From Firm-08 sp045546995 (GTDB taxonomy: Bacteria > Bacillota > Clostridia > Oscillospirales > QAKW01), in assembly GCA_045546995.1 (NCBI GenBank), contig JAZQDW010000047.1, forward strand, positions 1 to 64,000: DNA of 64,000 nt, read 5' to 3'. The notes beneath the pieces were generated by a model, which was not told the DNA's origin, did no database searches, and was given only the letters and a program-made list of their open reading frames with translations. Below, one piece after another: positions 7,591 through 17,056 of the stretch (positions are counted from its first letter, which is position 1; each line of letters opens with the position of its first letter). The translations under genes were made by a program, and so were the position numbers.

Positions 7591-9648
7591 ATGAGAATTG
7601 CTTTTGCGGGCAATCCCAACAGCGGTAAAACCACTATGTTTAACGCCCTCACCGGTCGAAACGAGCGCGTGGGCAACTGGGCGGGCGTTACCGTTGATAA
7701 AAAAGAAGGAACCATCAAAAAGAGTTTTCATGATGGGGAAGAGGAGCTGATCGCAGTTGACCTGCCCGGCGCCTATTCTATGTCTCCCTTTACCTCGGAG
7801 GAGAGCATCACCAGCGCCTACGTTAAAAATGAAAAGCCTGACGTGATCATCAACATCGTGGATGCCACCAACCTCAGCCGCAGCCTGTTTTTTACGACCC
7901 AGTTGTTGGAACTGGGAGTGCCGATGGTGGTTGCGCTGAATAAAAGCGATATCAACGAAAAAAAGGAAACCAAAATTGACGTTGATCTGCTGTCGGCAGA
8001 GTTGGGTTGTCCGGTCGTGATGACGGTATCTACCTCCGGCGGTCATACGGGACTGGAAGAGGTCGTCAAAGCGGCTGTTGCCCAAAAGGGTAAACGTCAG
8101 ACGGCACCCTACGTACAGGGCGAGGTCGATCTCAGCAGTAAAGACGCTGTGGTGGAAGCGGATAAGAAGCGCTTTGCTTTCGTCAATCAATTGGTGGCTA
8201 AGGTGGAGACACGTAAGGTGCGCACCAATCAGCGGAACAGTCAGGATAAGATCGACGCCATTCTCACCAATAAATGGCTGGGTATTCCGATCTTTGCCGT
8301 GGTGATGTTTTTGGTGTTTCAGATCTCGCAGGCCTGGCTGGGCGTGTGGATCGCCGAAGGCTATGAGTTTGAAAACGGTACCGTGATTCCCGGTCTTGTC
8401 ACTTTTATCGAGATGTTCCAGGAATGGGTGGGCGGCCTGCTGGAGGGTGCCAATCCCTTGTTGACGGCGCTGCTTGTGGACGGTGTCATCGGCGGCGTTG
8501 GCGCCGTGGTCGGTTTCTTGCCGCTGGTAATGGTGATGTATTTTCTCATTGCCCTGCTGGAGGATTGCGGCTATATGGCCCGCGTCAGCGTGGTGCTGGA
8601 TCCCATCTTTAAAAAGGTGGGTCTGTCCGGCAAATCTGTTATCCCCTTTGTCATCGGCACCGGTTGTGCCATTCCCGGCGTTATGGCCTGCCGTACCATC
8701 AGAAACGAGCGGGAGCGCAGAGCCACCGCAATGCTGGCTCCTTTTATGCCTTGCGGCGCAAAGCTTCCGGTCATTTCCCTGTTTGCAGGCGCATTCTTTG
8801 ACGATGCTACCTGGGTGGGGACGCTGATGTATTTTGCCGGTATCGTGATCATTTTTCTGGGCGCCCTGCTCATCAACAAGATCACAGGCTATAAGCACAG
8901 AAAATCCTTCTTTATCATCGAATTGCCCGAATATAAAGCGCCCAGCTTTTGGAGAGCGTTTAAATCCATGTGTTCCCGCGGCTGGTCCTATATCGTAAAG
9001 GCTGCGACCATCATCCTGCTGTGTAATACGGCGGTACAGATCATGCAGACCTTCACCTGGAAGTTTGCCGTTGCCGAAACGGCAGATGCCTCCATTCTGG
9101 CCTCCATTGCCGGCCCCTTTGCCTATTTGCTGGTGCCCGTGGTGGGCGTACTGTCCTGGCAATTGGCCGCCGCCGCCATCACCGGCTTTATCGCCAAGGA
9201 AAACGTGGTGGGTACGTTGGCCGTTTGCTTTGTAGGTCTTGAAAATCTCATCGATACGGAAGAACTGGCACTGATGGAAGGCGCCGGTCAGGAGGTTGCC
9301 GCCGCTTTTGCTATTACCAAGGTGGCAGCTCTTGCCTATCTGATGTTTAATCTGTTCACCCCGCCCTGCTTTGCGGCCATCGGCGCTATGAACGCCGAAA
9401 TGAAGAGCGCAAAATGGCTGTGGGGCGGCATCGGCCTGCAGTTGTGCGTCGGCTTTACCGTGGGCTATCTGGTATATCAGATCGGTACCCTCATTACTGC
9501 CGGTACCGTAGGCGCCGGCTTCCTGCCGGGCTTGATCGCCGTGCTGGCAATGGTGGCGGTGATTGCCTTTATGATCGCAAATACCGAAAAGAAAATGGCC
9601 GCCGAATATGCCCTGAAGGGTAAGAAGGCGGACAAGGTCACAAAATAA
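7591..9648 (+). CDS. feoB: FeoB ferrous iron transporter
   Basis: Inner-membrane Fe(II) transporter with a cytoplasmic G-domain, 685 residues. G1 GNPNSGKT is at 7-14, followed by the G3 region DLPGAYSMSP and the G4 NKSD. The membrane part has the two family Gate-like repeats, including IPFVIGTGCAIPGVMACRTI...APFMPCGAKLPV and the later NVVGTLA segment with TPPCFAAIGAM. The frame extends to a GTG at 7543, but ATG 7591 has a strong AAGGAGGAG site. It lies in an operon with feoA upstream and a Cys-rich peptide downstream. Confidence 0.96.
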   Translation: MRIAFAGNPNSGKTTMFNALTGRNERVGNWAGVTVDKKEGTIKKSFHDGEEELIAVDLPGAYSMSPFTSEESITSAYVKNEKPDVIINIVDATNLSRSLFFTTQLLELGVPMVVALNKSDINEKKETKIDVDLLSAELGCPVVMTVSTSGGHTGLEEVVKAAVAQKGKRQTAPYVQGEVDLSSKDAVVEADKKRFAFVNQLVAKVETRKVRTNQRNSQDKIDAILTNKWLGIPIFAVVMFLVFQISQAWLGVWIAEGYEFENGTVIPGLVTFIEMFQEWVGGLLEGANPLLTALLVDGVIGGVGAVVGFLPLVMVMYFLIALLEDCGYMARVSVVLDPIFKKVGLSGKSVIPFVIGTGCAIPGVMACRTIRNERERRATAMLAPFMPCGAKLPVISLFAGAFFDDATWVGTLMYFAGIVIIFLGALLINKITGYKHRKSFFIIELPEYKAPSFWRAFKSMCSRGWSYIVKAATIILLCNTAVQIMQTFTWKFAVAETADASILASIAGPFAYLLVPVVGVLSWQLAAAAITGFIAKENVVGTLAVCFVGLENLIDTEELALMEGAGQEVAAAFAITKVAALAYLMFNLFTPPCFAAIGAMNAEMKSAKWLWGGIGLQLCVGFTVGYLVYQIGTLITAGTVGAGFLPGLIAVLAMVAVIAFMIANTEKKMAAEYALKGKKADKVTK

Positions 9649-9668
9649 TTTTGTAAAGGCTGTACATT

Positions 9669-9824
9669 ATGGAAGATATTATTGTCATTGTGTTGCTCTG
9701 CGCCATTGTGGCAGGGGCGGCGTGGTACGTGATCCGCGCCAAAAAGAAAGGTAAAAAGTGCATTGGTTGCCCTGAGGATGGCTGCAGTCACAACTGCGCT
9801 TGCTGTCAGCAGAAAAGCAAATAA
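9669..9824 (+). CDS. FeoB-associated Cys-rich membrane peptide
   Basis: A 51-residue protein starting MEDIIVIVLLCAIV. One N-terminal membrane helix (about 4-22) is followed by a Lys/Arg-rich stretch and a Cys-rich tail (CIGCPEDGCSHNCACC). This is the pattern of the small FeoB-associated Cys-rich family found after feoB in Firmicutes; the cysteines may bind or relay iron. It begins 20 bp after feoB and is followed by the operon terminator. Confidence 0.85.
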   Translation: MEDIIVIVLLCAIVAGAAWYVIRAKKKGKKCIGCPEDGCSHNCACCQQKSK

Positions 9825-9852
9825 AAAAGTTCCCTTCGGGGAACTTTTTTAT
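9823..9852 (+). terminator. Terminator of the feo operon
   Basis: AAAAAAGTTCCC-TTCG-GGGAACTTTTTT, a textbook intrinsic terminator with a UUCG tetraloop overlapping the stop codon of the Cys-rich peptide. Confidence 0.92.
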
Positions 9853-9890
9853 TTGCAAAAACGGTCATACTATGGGTAAAGGAGGCCGTT

Positions 9891-10874
9891 ATGAACGTTT
9901 TTGAAGGACTGAAATTATTGGGTGGCTTGTGCCTGTTTTTGTTTGGTATGTACGTAATGGGGCAATCGCTGGAGCATCGTGCCGGTGGCCGACTGCGGCA
10001 TTTGCTGGGACGTTTGACGGGCAGCAGATGGCGCTCGTTTTGTACCGGCTTGCTGGTTACGGCGATCATACAAAGCTCGTCGGCCACAACTGTGATGGTG
10101 GTGGGATTTGTCAGCGCCGGTATGATCACCCTGCGCCAATCCATCGGCGTGATTATGGGGGCAAATCTGGGCACGACGGTCACGGCGTGGCTGATCAGTA
10201 TGGGCGGTATATCGGGGGAAAGTGTGTGGCTACAACTGTTGCGCCCGTCCTCTTTTACGCCGATCCTTGCATTCGTGGGAATTATTCTTTTGCTGGGTAG
10301 TAAGGATGAACGCCGACGTGATACCGCCATGATCCTGCTGGGCTTTGCCACGCTGATCAGCGGGATGGAGACAATGACGGCGGCGGTTAAAGACTGGGGA
10401 GAATCGCCGGCATTCAGAGCGGTGTTTGTATGGTTTTCCCATCCCTTGGCCGGTGTGCTCGTCGGTGCGATCCTCACGGCGATCCTGCAATCCAGCTCAG
10501 CCTCGGTGGGCATACTACAGGCATTGTCCGCCACCGGACAGATCACCTATGCTGCGGCGGTGCCCATCATCATCGGACAAAATATCGGCACCTGCGTTAC
10601 GGCGTTGATTTCCTCGGTGGGCGCCACGCTGAATGCGCGGCGCGCGGCCTTGGTCCACCTGCTGTTTAATACGTTGGGGGCGGCGGTGTGGCTGACGGTA
10701 TTTGTTTTGCTTTCGTGGGGCTTGCAACCACCGATTTTGCAGACGGGTGCGACGGCGGCAGGTATCGCCGCCAGCCACAGCATCTTCAACCTGCTCAGTA
10801 CCCTTCTGTTGCTTCCCTTATCCGGTCGATTGGAGCGCTGGGCGGTGACCTTGACCCCCGAAAAAGAAAAATAA
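9891..10874 (+). CDS. Na/Pi cotransporter family protein
   Basis: A polytopic membrane protein of the sodium-phosphate symporter family. Two inverted QSSSA repeats mark the two halves: IIQSSSATTVMVVGFVSAG near residue 65 and ILQSSSASVGILQALS near 205; each is followed by an NLGTT/NIGTC motif. At 327 residues it lacks the C-terminal PhoU-like domain of the longer bacterial NptA-type proteins. A good GGAGG site precedes the start. No phosphate regulon genes are nearby, so substrate is inferred only from the family. Confidence 0.88.
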   Translation: MNVFEGLKLLGGLCLFLFGMYVMGQSLEHRAGGRLRHLLGRLTGSRWRSFCTGLLVTAIIQSSSATTVMVVGFVSAGMITLRQSIGVIMGANLGTTVTAWLISMGGISGESVWLQLLRPSSFTPILAFVGIILLLGSKDERRRDTAMILLGFATLISGMETMTAAVKDWGESPAFRAVFVWFSHPLAGVLVGAILTAILQSSSASVGILQALSATGQITYAAAVPIIIGQNIGTCVTALISSVGATLNARRAALVHLLFNTLGAAVWLTVFVLLSWGLQPPILQTGATAAGIAASHSIFNLLSTLLLLPLSGRLERWAVTLTPEKEK

Positions 10875-11120
10875 AACCCGGGTCAAATTATAAAAAACTA
10901 CGTTATTGGATACTCGGTGGAGTTGACGACCAAACAATGTTCGTTTTTCCAACGAACCTGCATATTTTCATATTCTCTCCACTCGCCCCGGTAAACTGTT
11001 TGTGGCTTCTTTTCGATTTTGAAAAGAAGTAAGTTGATTCCGCTTTTCTTATAAACATCAACCAGGGTATCTCCGCCAAGAGCGCCTTGAAAACGCAGTG
11101 TTTATGCGGGTTTCTAAAAT
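10875..11120. other. Intergenic stretch without a gene
   Basis: I see no convincing coding frame or RNA. The stretch lies between the Na/Pi gene and the terminator-like hairpin at 11121-11150. Confidence 0.5.
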
Positions 11121-11152
11121 AAAAAGCCGCCTCGAAAGAGGCGGCTTTTTCA
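11121..11152. terminator. Bidirectional-looking terminator hairpin
   Basis: AAAAAGCCGCCTC-GAAA-GAGGCGGCTTTTT. A-tract and T-tract flanks allow it to work on either strand. It lies 140 bp left of the integration site. Confidence 0.8.
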
Positions 11153-11288
11153 GCACCAATAGATGGTGTTTACTTTTGGTATGGCGGTGGGGAGCGATCC
11201 CCACTTTACAATCGCCCACGTGTGAATGTAGGTTACGCCATCTTTCCAGCCAACAGATACAAGTTCACACACAATGACTGTTGACAGG

Positions 11289-11335
11289 ATGGCACGCCCG
11301 GCGCGATTCGAACGCGCGGCCTTTCGCTTAGGAGG
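11289..11335 (-). repeat. Left attachment site: 3' half of tRNA-Arg
   Basis: These 47 bp are identical to 21930-21976, the 3' portion of the intact tRNA-Arg(CCU), from the CCA end to the anticodon loop. The remainder of the tRNA is missing here and the sequence diverges abruptly after CTTAGGAGG. This is the expected left boundary of an element integrated at the anticodon loop. Joining it to the 5' half at 22189-22231 would rebuild a whole tRNA gene. Confidence 0.88.
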
Positions 11336-11462
11336 ACAGACCTATCCCCTTGAAGGGGTCTGCAATATCCGTTTCTTGCATAAAATCCGTATTTTTCAGG
11401 GTTTTAAGGTCAAAACCAAGCTGTTTTCCGTAACTTTCGCAGATTTCACAGCGAGTCCTAAG

Positions 11463-11500
11463 CGCGTGGCACCACGCAGGGTGCCAAAAATGGCACCATT
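11463..11500. repeat. Candidate integrase arm-binding sites, left
   Basis: TGGCACCA (11467-11474), GGTGCCAAA (11480-11488) and TGGCACCA (11491-11498) form closely spaced direct/inverted copies about 130 bp inside the left attachment core. The same words occur near the right core at 22068-22098. This fits arm-type sites of a tyrosine integrase. Confidence 0.55.
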
Positions 11501-11527
11501 TATCCGAAACAGAATAAAGCTACTATT

Positions 11528-11552
11528 TAGAAGACGCGTCGCACGCGTCTTT
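11528..11552 (+). terminator. Terminator-like hairpin inside the left island end
   Basis: AAGACGCGT-CGC-ACGCGTCTTTT. No recognisable gene precedes it; it may insulate the island operon from outside transcription. Confidence 0.5.
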
Positions 11553-11635
11553 TCCTGTTTCTACGATCGATACATAATGAAGCAAGTGCATTTTCAAAAT
11601 GTCCGCTCGAAATCAAATTTGTTTTCAGAATTGTA

Positions 11636-11664
11636 TTGACTATTCGAAGCGTTTTGGCTATAAT
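11636..11664 (+). promoter_or_regulatory. Promoter of the defence operon
   Basis: TTGACT (11636-11641), 17-bp spacer, TATAAT (11659-11664), 64 bp upstream of abiEi. It is the only clear promoter I see before the coupled abiE-hsd gene run. Confidence 0.8.
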
Positions 11665-11727
11665 AGATAATACAAAAATATCCGCTTTAGCGGTCAATCA
11701 GATTGAATTTAGAAAGGACTGTGAGCT

Positions 11728-12327
11728 ATGCACGATGTCCAATATTATAAGAGCATATTCGATAAGTACGGCGGCATGATGCGTACCACCCAGCTTGCAG
11801 AGGAAAAGATATTCTATCCGCAACGTGAAAAGCTGATTACAGACGGCTATGTAGAAAAAATCCGCAGAGGCTACTATCAGTGGATTAACCCGGATGACTT
11901 CAGCGAAGTGGGGACCGTGATTCGCCTATTCCCCGATGCCATACTCTGCATGGACACAGCGCTTCGCTATTACGGTTATAGCGATCGTACTCCGGGCGAC
12001 TGGCACCTGGCAGTCAGCAAGGACTCCGGCAAATCCCGATTTAAAATTGATTACCCCTTCGTAAAACCGTATTACGTGGAGCCTGCCGTACTGGAATTGG
12101 GTCTGACAACCGGAACCATGGATGGTCATGCCATTCGTATCTATGATAAGGACCGTCTGATTTGCGATTGCCTGCGCTATCGCAATAAGATGGACAAAGA
12201 GATATTCAACAAAGCAATTCAGAAATATATCGCAGATCCGGAAAAGAGCATCCCGAAGCTGATGGAATATGCCGGCCCTCTGCGTGTAAAGAAGCTGGCA
12301 AAAGATTTGATAGGAGTGTGGCTGTGA
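11728..12327 (+). CDS. AbiEi-type antitoxin / repressor
   Basis: A 199-residue protein matching the antitoxin of AbiE-type (type IV) toxin-antitoxin and abortive-infection systems. The N-terminus is a winged-helix-like region (MMRTTQLAEEKIFYPQREKLITDGYVEKIRRGYYQW), followed by the conserved AILCMDTALRYYGYSDR and IYDKDRLICDCLRYRNKM segments. Such proteins bind their own promoter and neutralise the partner toxin. The TGATG junction with the toxin gene indicates translational coupling. RBS AGAAAGGA is good. Confidence 0.85.
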   Translation: MHDVQYYKSIFDKYGGMMRTTQLAEEKIFYPQREKLITDGYVEKIRRGYYQWINPDDFSEVGTVIRLFPDAILCMDTALRYYGYSDRTPGDWHLAVSKDSGKSRFKIDYPFVKPYYVEPAVLELGLTTGTMDGHAIRIYDKDRLICDCLRYRNKMDKEIFNKAIQKYIADPEKSIPKLMEYAGPLRVKKLAKDLIGVWL

Positions 12328-13238
12328 TGGCAGATATGGCGGCATCCGTTCTGGCGAAACTGAAAAACAAAGCGAAAGCATCCGGCATCAGCTACCAGCA
12401 GTGCCTGCAGCTATTTTTCCAGGAGGAATTTCTGCGCCGGCTGGCAGGCTCTAAGTACGCAGAGAATTTCGTGCTTAAGGGCGGTCTGTTCATTTACACC
12501 CTGACCAACTTTGAAAGCCGAGCGACGGTTGATGTGGATTTTCTGATGCGTGGCCTCAATAACGATCTCGCCCGCATGGATGAAATCATAGCGGAAATCC
12601 TGGCAGTGGATACCAGTAATGACTTTGTGACATTCAAGGCCGGCAAAACCGAACCGATTGCAGTGCAGCGAAAATACCATGGCGTCAGCACGCAGATCAC
12701 CGGATACATAAAGAATGTTCGCGTACCCTTCAATGTTGATATTGGCGTTGGCGACGTGATCGTACCGAGCGCCGAGCGCCGAAATATTCAGACACAGCTT
12801 GAGGGTTACGACAAACCCGAAATTTTGACCTATTCCCTGGAGAGTACCATTGCCGAAAAGTTCGATGCCATCCTGCAGCGCTTTGAGCTCACCGGTCGCA
12901 TGAAGGACTTTTACGACATTTATTATCTGTCCCGATCCTTTGACTTTGAAGGTCTGAAGTTGCAGAACGCAATCCAGGAGACCCTGCAAAATCGCGGCAC
13001 AGCATATGAAAAGGATAGCTTCGACCGCGTCCTCGCCCTTGCAGAGGATGAAGATATGCAGGTAAAGTGGCGCTACTTCCTCAAGACACTGGGAAATCCC
13101 GACATGGCCTTTGCAGATGTAATGGAAGGCATAAAAACCTTCCTGCTGCCGGTCTGGGAAGCGATAGTAACAGAAGATGAGCACTTGAATAGCTGGAAAT
13201 CAATTACCTTAACTTGGGAGAAAGGAGGACAAGCATGA
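12327..13238 (+). CDS. AbiEii-type nucleotidyltransferase toxin
   Basis: A 303-residue nucleotidyltransferase-fold toxin of the AbiEii/AbiGii family. The fold's signature is visible: VLKGGLFIY (about 48-56), then RATVDVDFL with the catalytic Asp pair, and the later LESTIAEKFDAILQRF...KDFYDIYYLS block. Members block growth on phage infection by modifying tRNA or a similar target. I chose ATG 12327 over GTG 12318 because TAGGAG gives better spacing. Its stop overlaps the hsdR start by 4 bp, tying toxin-antitoxin and restriction genes into one unit. Confidence 0.88.
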   Translation: MADMAASVLAKLKNKAKASGISYQQCLQLFFQEEFLRRLAGSKYAENFVLKGGLFIYTLTNFESRATVDVDFLMRGLNNDLARMDEIIAEILAVDTSNDFVTFKAGKTEPIAVQRKYHGVSTQITGYIKNVRVPFNVDIGVGDVIVPSAERRNIQTQLEGYDKPEILTYSLESTIAEKFDAILQRFELTGRMKDFYDIYYLSRSFDFEGLKLQNAIQETLQNRGTAYEKDSFDRVLALAEDEDMQVKWRYFLKTLGNPDMAFADVMEGIKTFLLPVWEAIVTEDEHLNSWKSITLTWEKGGQA

Positions 13239-15565
13239 GTATGATTCCGAAACACTTGATGTCAGAAGAAGATATCAAGTTGCAATTCATCACCCCTGCC
13301 GTGACGGCAAAATGGGACATCAGCAAAATTACAATGGAAACAAAGCTCACAGATGGCAAGATCAATCTGAAGGGCAATTTTGTCGTGCGTGAAAAACCGA
13401 AGCGCGCAGACTATGTGCTGTACTTCGCACCCAATCATCCTATCGCCATCATCGAAGCCAAAGATAATAACCACAGCGTTTCTCATGGACTGCAACAGGC
13501 AATGGCTTATGCGCAAATGCTCGATCTTCCTTTCGCATTTAGTTCCAATGGTGACGGTTTTGCCGAGCATGACTTTTTAACCGGTATGGAGCGTCAGTTC
13601 GGTTTGGATGAATTTCCCACCGAAGAAGAACTGATCGCTCGTTATAAGTTGGAATCCGGCTTGACACCCCAGCAGGAAGCCGCCCAGCAGCAGCCCTATT
13701 ACAGCAGCCAGAATACGTATCCTCCCCGTTACTATCAGCGCATTGCGATCAACAGAACCGTTGACGCCATTGCGCGCGGACAAGACCGTCTGCTCTTGGT
13801 TATGGCTACCGGTACCGGCAAAACCTATACCGCTTTCCAGATTGTTTATCGTTTACTGCAGAGCGGCATGAAGCGAAAGATATTGTACCTTGCCGACCGA
13901 AATATTCTCGTGGATCAGTCTATCCAGCAGGACTTTGCGCCGTTGGAAAAGGTCACACATAAAATCAACGTAGGCAAGGACGATCCCAGCACTATCACCT
14001 CGCATCAGGTTTATTTCTCGTTGTACCAGCAGCTGGTTGGCGACGAAGGTGAAGAACATTTCCGCAAGCTATTCCAGCCGGATTTCTTTGACCTGATTAT
14101 CGTCGATGAGTGTCACAGAGGATCAGCGAAAGAAGAAAGCCGTTGGCGCCTCATTTTGGAATACTTCAAATCCGCCACCCAGATCGGCATGACCGCCACA
14201 CCGAAGGAGACCAAGTATGTATCCAATATCCATTACTTCGGTGATCCTATTTACACCTACAGCTTGAAGGAAGGCGTGGAGGATGGCTTCCTTGCGCCCT
14301 TCAAGGTTATCAACATCACCACTGACATTGGTGACGGCTGGCGTCCGCAGCATGGTCAACTGGATGTGAACGGCGTTGAGATTCCCGATCGCATCTATAC
14401 CAACAGCGATTACGACTACAACATCATTATCGAAGACCGAATTCAGCAGGTAGCCAGCGAGATTACCCGTTACTTAAAGAGCACAGACCGCATGGCGAAA
14501 ACCATCGTATTCTGTGCTAATGAAGATGCTGCAGAACGTATGCGGCAGGCGCTGGTAAACCTGAACGCAGATATGGTCAAACAGAATCCCGACTACGTTG
14601 TCCGTATCACCGGCAGCGATATGTACGGTAAGAGCAAGCTGGACTACTTTATTTCTGTTTCCGCGCCCTACCCCGTTATCGCAACGACTTCCAAGCTGCT
14701 CTCCACCGGAGCAGACTGCAAGATGACCAAGCTGATCGTACTGGACGAAATGATCGGTTCAATGACCGAGTTTAAGCAGATCATCGGCCGTGGTACCCGT
14801 CTGCGCGAAAAGGAAGGTAAGACCCATTTCGTCGTTATGGATTTCCGTAATGTCAGCAGATTGTTTGCGGACCCCGATTGGGATGGTCCTATTGAAATCG
14901 ATCCCGGATTTGATCCTAATCCTCCGTCACCGCCTCCTGGTCCCGGCCCCGGACCTGGGCCCGGTCCCGAACCAAATCCTCCAAAGGTAAAACCCATTGT
15001 GAGCAGAGATGGTTGTAAAGTGGAGATCATCCACAAGACCGTCTCCATCTATGACGCCAACGGCAAACTGCTGCGGCAGGAGAGCATTGTGGACTACACC
15101 AAGGAAAATGTCCGCGGTGAATATGCCTCTTTGGATGCTTTCATCCGCGAATGGCGCAAGAACCCCAATAAGTGGGAGATCCGGGATATGTTGTTGGAAC
15201 GCGGTATCGACTTGGCTTCTATGAAGGCCGATCAGAACATGGCAGATGTGGATGACTTTGACTTCATTTGCCACGTTGCCTACGACAAGAAGCCCCTGAC
15301 CCGCAGAGAACGCGCCAACAATGTAAAGAAGCGTGATTTCCTCAGCAAATACAGCGGTGTTGCTCGTGAAGTGCTGGAGGCGTTGCTGGATAAATATATG
15401 AATTCCGGCATTTACGAAATTGAAAAAACAGAGATTTTGCGTCTGGACCCCTTCATGCGACTGGGTAAGCCCGCAAAGATTGCCAGCTACTTTGGCGGCA
15501 AGGCAGGTTACCTGAAAGCGATTCAGGAGCTGGAAGATGCAATCTACATGGATGAGGCGGTATAA
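13235..15565 (+). CDS. hsdR: Type I restriction enzyme, R subunit
   Basis: The motor and nuclease subunit of a type I restriction-modification complex, 776 residues. The N-terminal PD-(D/E)XK nuclease is marked by D59 and E74-A-K76. Walker A ATGTGKT is near 191-197; DECH and the GMTATPKE motif III follow; the second helicase lobe has RGTRLREKEG. A proline/glycine-rich linker (about 563-587, PPPGPGPGPGPGPEP) joins motor and C-terminal region. It is shorter than the usual ~1000 residues and resembles the EcoEI-type subgroup. ATG 13235 has AAAGGAGG upstream. Confidence 0.93.
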   Translation: MSMIPKHLMSEEDIKLQFITPAVTAKWDISKITMETKLTDGKINLKGNFVVREKPKRADYVLYFAPNHPIAIIEAKDNNHSVSHGLQQAMAYAQMLDLPFAFSSNGDGFAEHDFLTGMERQFGLDEFPTEEELIARYKLESGLTPQQEAAQQQPYYSSQNTYPPRYYQRIAINRTVDAIARGQDRLLLVMATGTGKTYTAFQIVYRLLQSGMKRKILYLADRNILVDQSIQQDFAPLEKVTHKINVGKDDPSTITSHQVYFSLYQQLVGDEGEEHFRKLFQPDFFDLIIVDECHRGSAKEESRWRLILEYFKSATQIGMTATPKETKYVSNIHYFGDPIYTYSLKEGVEDGFLAPFKVINITTDIGDGWRPQHGQLDVNGVEIPDRIYTNSDYDYNIIIEDRIQQVASEITRYLKSTDRMAKTIVFCANEDAAERMRQALVNLNADMVKQNPDYVVRITGSDMYGKSKLDYFISVSAPYPVIATTSKLLSTGADCKMTKLIVLDEMIGSMTEFKQIIGRGTRLREKEGKTHFVVMDFRNVSRLFADPDWDGPIEIDPGFDPNPPSPPPGPGPGPGPGPEPNPPKVKPIVSRDGCKVEIIHKTVSIYDANGKLLRQESIVDYTKENVRGEYASLDAFIREWRKNPNKWEIRDMLLERGIDLASMKADQNMADVDDFDFICHVAYDKKPLTRRERANNVKKRDFLSKYSGVAREVLEALLDKYMNSGIYEIEKTEILRLDPFMRLGKPAKIASYFGGKAGYLKAIQELEDAIYMDEAV

Positions 15566-15568
15566 ACC

Positions 15569-17056
15569 ATGAGTAATTTATCAGGATTTGTGAAAAGGCT
15601 CCGTGACATCATGCGCAACGATGCCGGTATCAATGGCGACGCCCAGCGCATTGAACAGATCGCGTGGATGCTTTTCCTTAAAGTATATGATGCCAAAGAG
15701 CAGGACTGGGAATGGGATGATGATAACTACCAGTCTATTATCCCGGAAGCCTGCCGTTGGCAGAATTGGGCGCATGATGATAAATCCGGCACAGCCCTGA
15801 CCGGCGATCAGCTTTTGGACTTTGTGAACAACACCTTGTTCCCGACACTCAAGAAGCTGCCGGTTGACGCTTCCACGCCAATCAAAAAAGCGATTGTGCA
15901 GACAACCTTTGCCGATGCCAATAACTACATGAAGGACGGTGTCCTGCTTCGTCAGGTCATCAATGTCATTGACGAACTGGACCTTTCTGACTATGAGGAA
16001 AGCCATGCCTTCGGTGACATCTATGAGTCCATCTTGAAGGAGCTGCAGAGCGCAGGCAGCGCCGGTGAGTTCTATACCCCTCGTGCCGTCACCGACTTTA
16101 TGGCGCAGATGATTCAGCCGAAGATCGGTGAGACAATGGCGGACTTTGCCTGCGGCACCGGTGGCTTTATCGTAAGCTGGCTGAAGGAACTTCAGAAACA
16201 GGTACAGAGCACTGCCGATGCCAAGAAGTACGGCGACTCCATCTACGGCATCGAGAAGAAACAGTTTCCCTATATGCTTTGCATCACCAACCTTTTGCTG
16301 CATGGGCTGGATATTCCTCGTGTATTCCATGATAACACCCTGCTCAAGGACGTACTGGATTACACTGTGGATGATCAGTTTGACGTTATCCTCATGAACC
16401 CTCCTTATGGCGGCAGCGAAAAAGCAGATGTGAAAAATCATTTTCCTGCAGACCTCGCCAGCTCTGAAACCGCAGACCTGTTTATGTCGGTCATTATGTA
16501 CCGCTTGAAGCAGAACGGCCGTGTGGCGGTGATTTTGCCGGATGGCTTCCTGTTCGGTACCGACAACGCTAAGGTAAACATCAAGAAGAAACTGCTGTCC
16601 GAATTCAACCTGCATACCGTTATTCGTATGCCGGGGAGTGTCTTTGCACCCTATACCTCCATCACCACCAATATCCTGTTCTTCGACCGCACAGGAGCGA
16701 CCGAGGAAACCTGGTTCTATCGTCTGGATATGCCGGAAGGCTATAAACACTTCTCCAAGACCAAACCTATGAAGCTGGAGCATTTCGCGCCGGTCGTAGA
16801 ATGGTGGAACAACCGTCAGGAGATTACTGTTGACGGTTTTGACAAGGCAAAGAAGTTTACTGTAAAGCAACTCACCGAAGAACTGGGATATAACCTTGAC
16901 CAGTGCGGTTTTCCACACATTGAGGAAGAAATCCTTGCGCCAATGGATTTGATTAAGCGCTATCAGGAACAGCGTTCTTCTCTCAACGCTGAGATTGACC
17001 GTGTGTTGAAAGAAATATCCACAAAATTTGAAGACATTAAGGGAGAACTGTTATGA
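15569..17056 (+). CDS. hsdM: Type I restriction-modification methyltransferase, M subunit
   Basis: N6-adenine methyltransferase that protects host DNA and forms the core of the M2S complex, 495 residues. An N-terminal helical HsdM_N region (residues 1-150) precedes GEFYTPRAVTDFM, SAM-binding motif I (ADFACGTGGF, about 191-200) and catalytic motif IV NPPY (about 277-280). It begins 3 bp after hsdR. The stop overlaps the next gene by ATGA, but that gene is not hsdS: two extra genes come first. Confidence 0.96.
   Translation: MSNLSGFVKRLRDIMRNDAGINGDAQRIEQIAWMLFLKVYDAKEQDWEWDDDNYQSIIPEACRWQNWAHDDKSGTALTGDQLLDFVNNTLFPTLKKLPVDASTPIKKAIVQTTFADANNYMKDGVLLRQVINVIDELDLSDYEESHAFGDIYESILKELQSAGSAGEFYTPRAVTDFMAQMIQPKIGETMADFACGTGGFIVSWLKELQKQVQSTADAKKYGDSIYGIEKKQFPYMLCITNLLLHGLDIPRVFHDNTLLKDVLDYTVDDQFDVILMNPPYGGSEKADVKNHFPADLASSETADLFMSVIMYRLKQNGRVAVILPDGFLFGTDNAKVNIKKKLLSEFNLHTVIRMPGSVFAPYTSITTNILFFDRTGATEETWFYRLDMPEGYKHFSKTKPMKLEHFAPVVEWWNNRQEITVDGFDKAKKFTVKQLTEELGYNLDQCGFPHIEEEILAPMDLIKRYQEQRSSLNAEIDRVLKEISTKFEDIKGELL

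Noticed and set aside
11155..11290. Minus-strand open stretch of about 45 codons left of the attachment site
   Set aside because: It reads plausibly (ELVSVGWKDGVTYIHTW) but has no start codon with a ribosome site and overlaps the tRNA junction; not enough to call a gene or a pseudogene.
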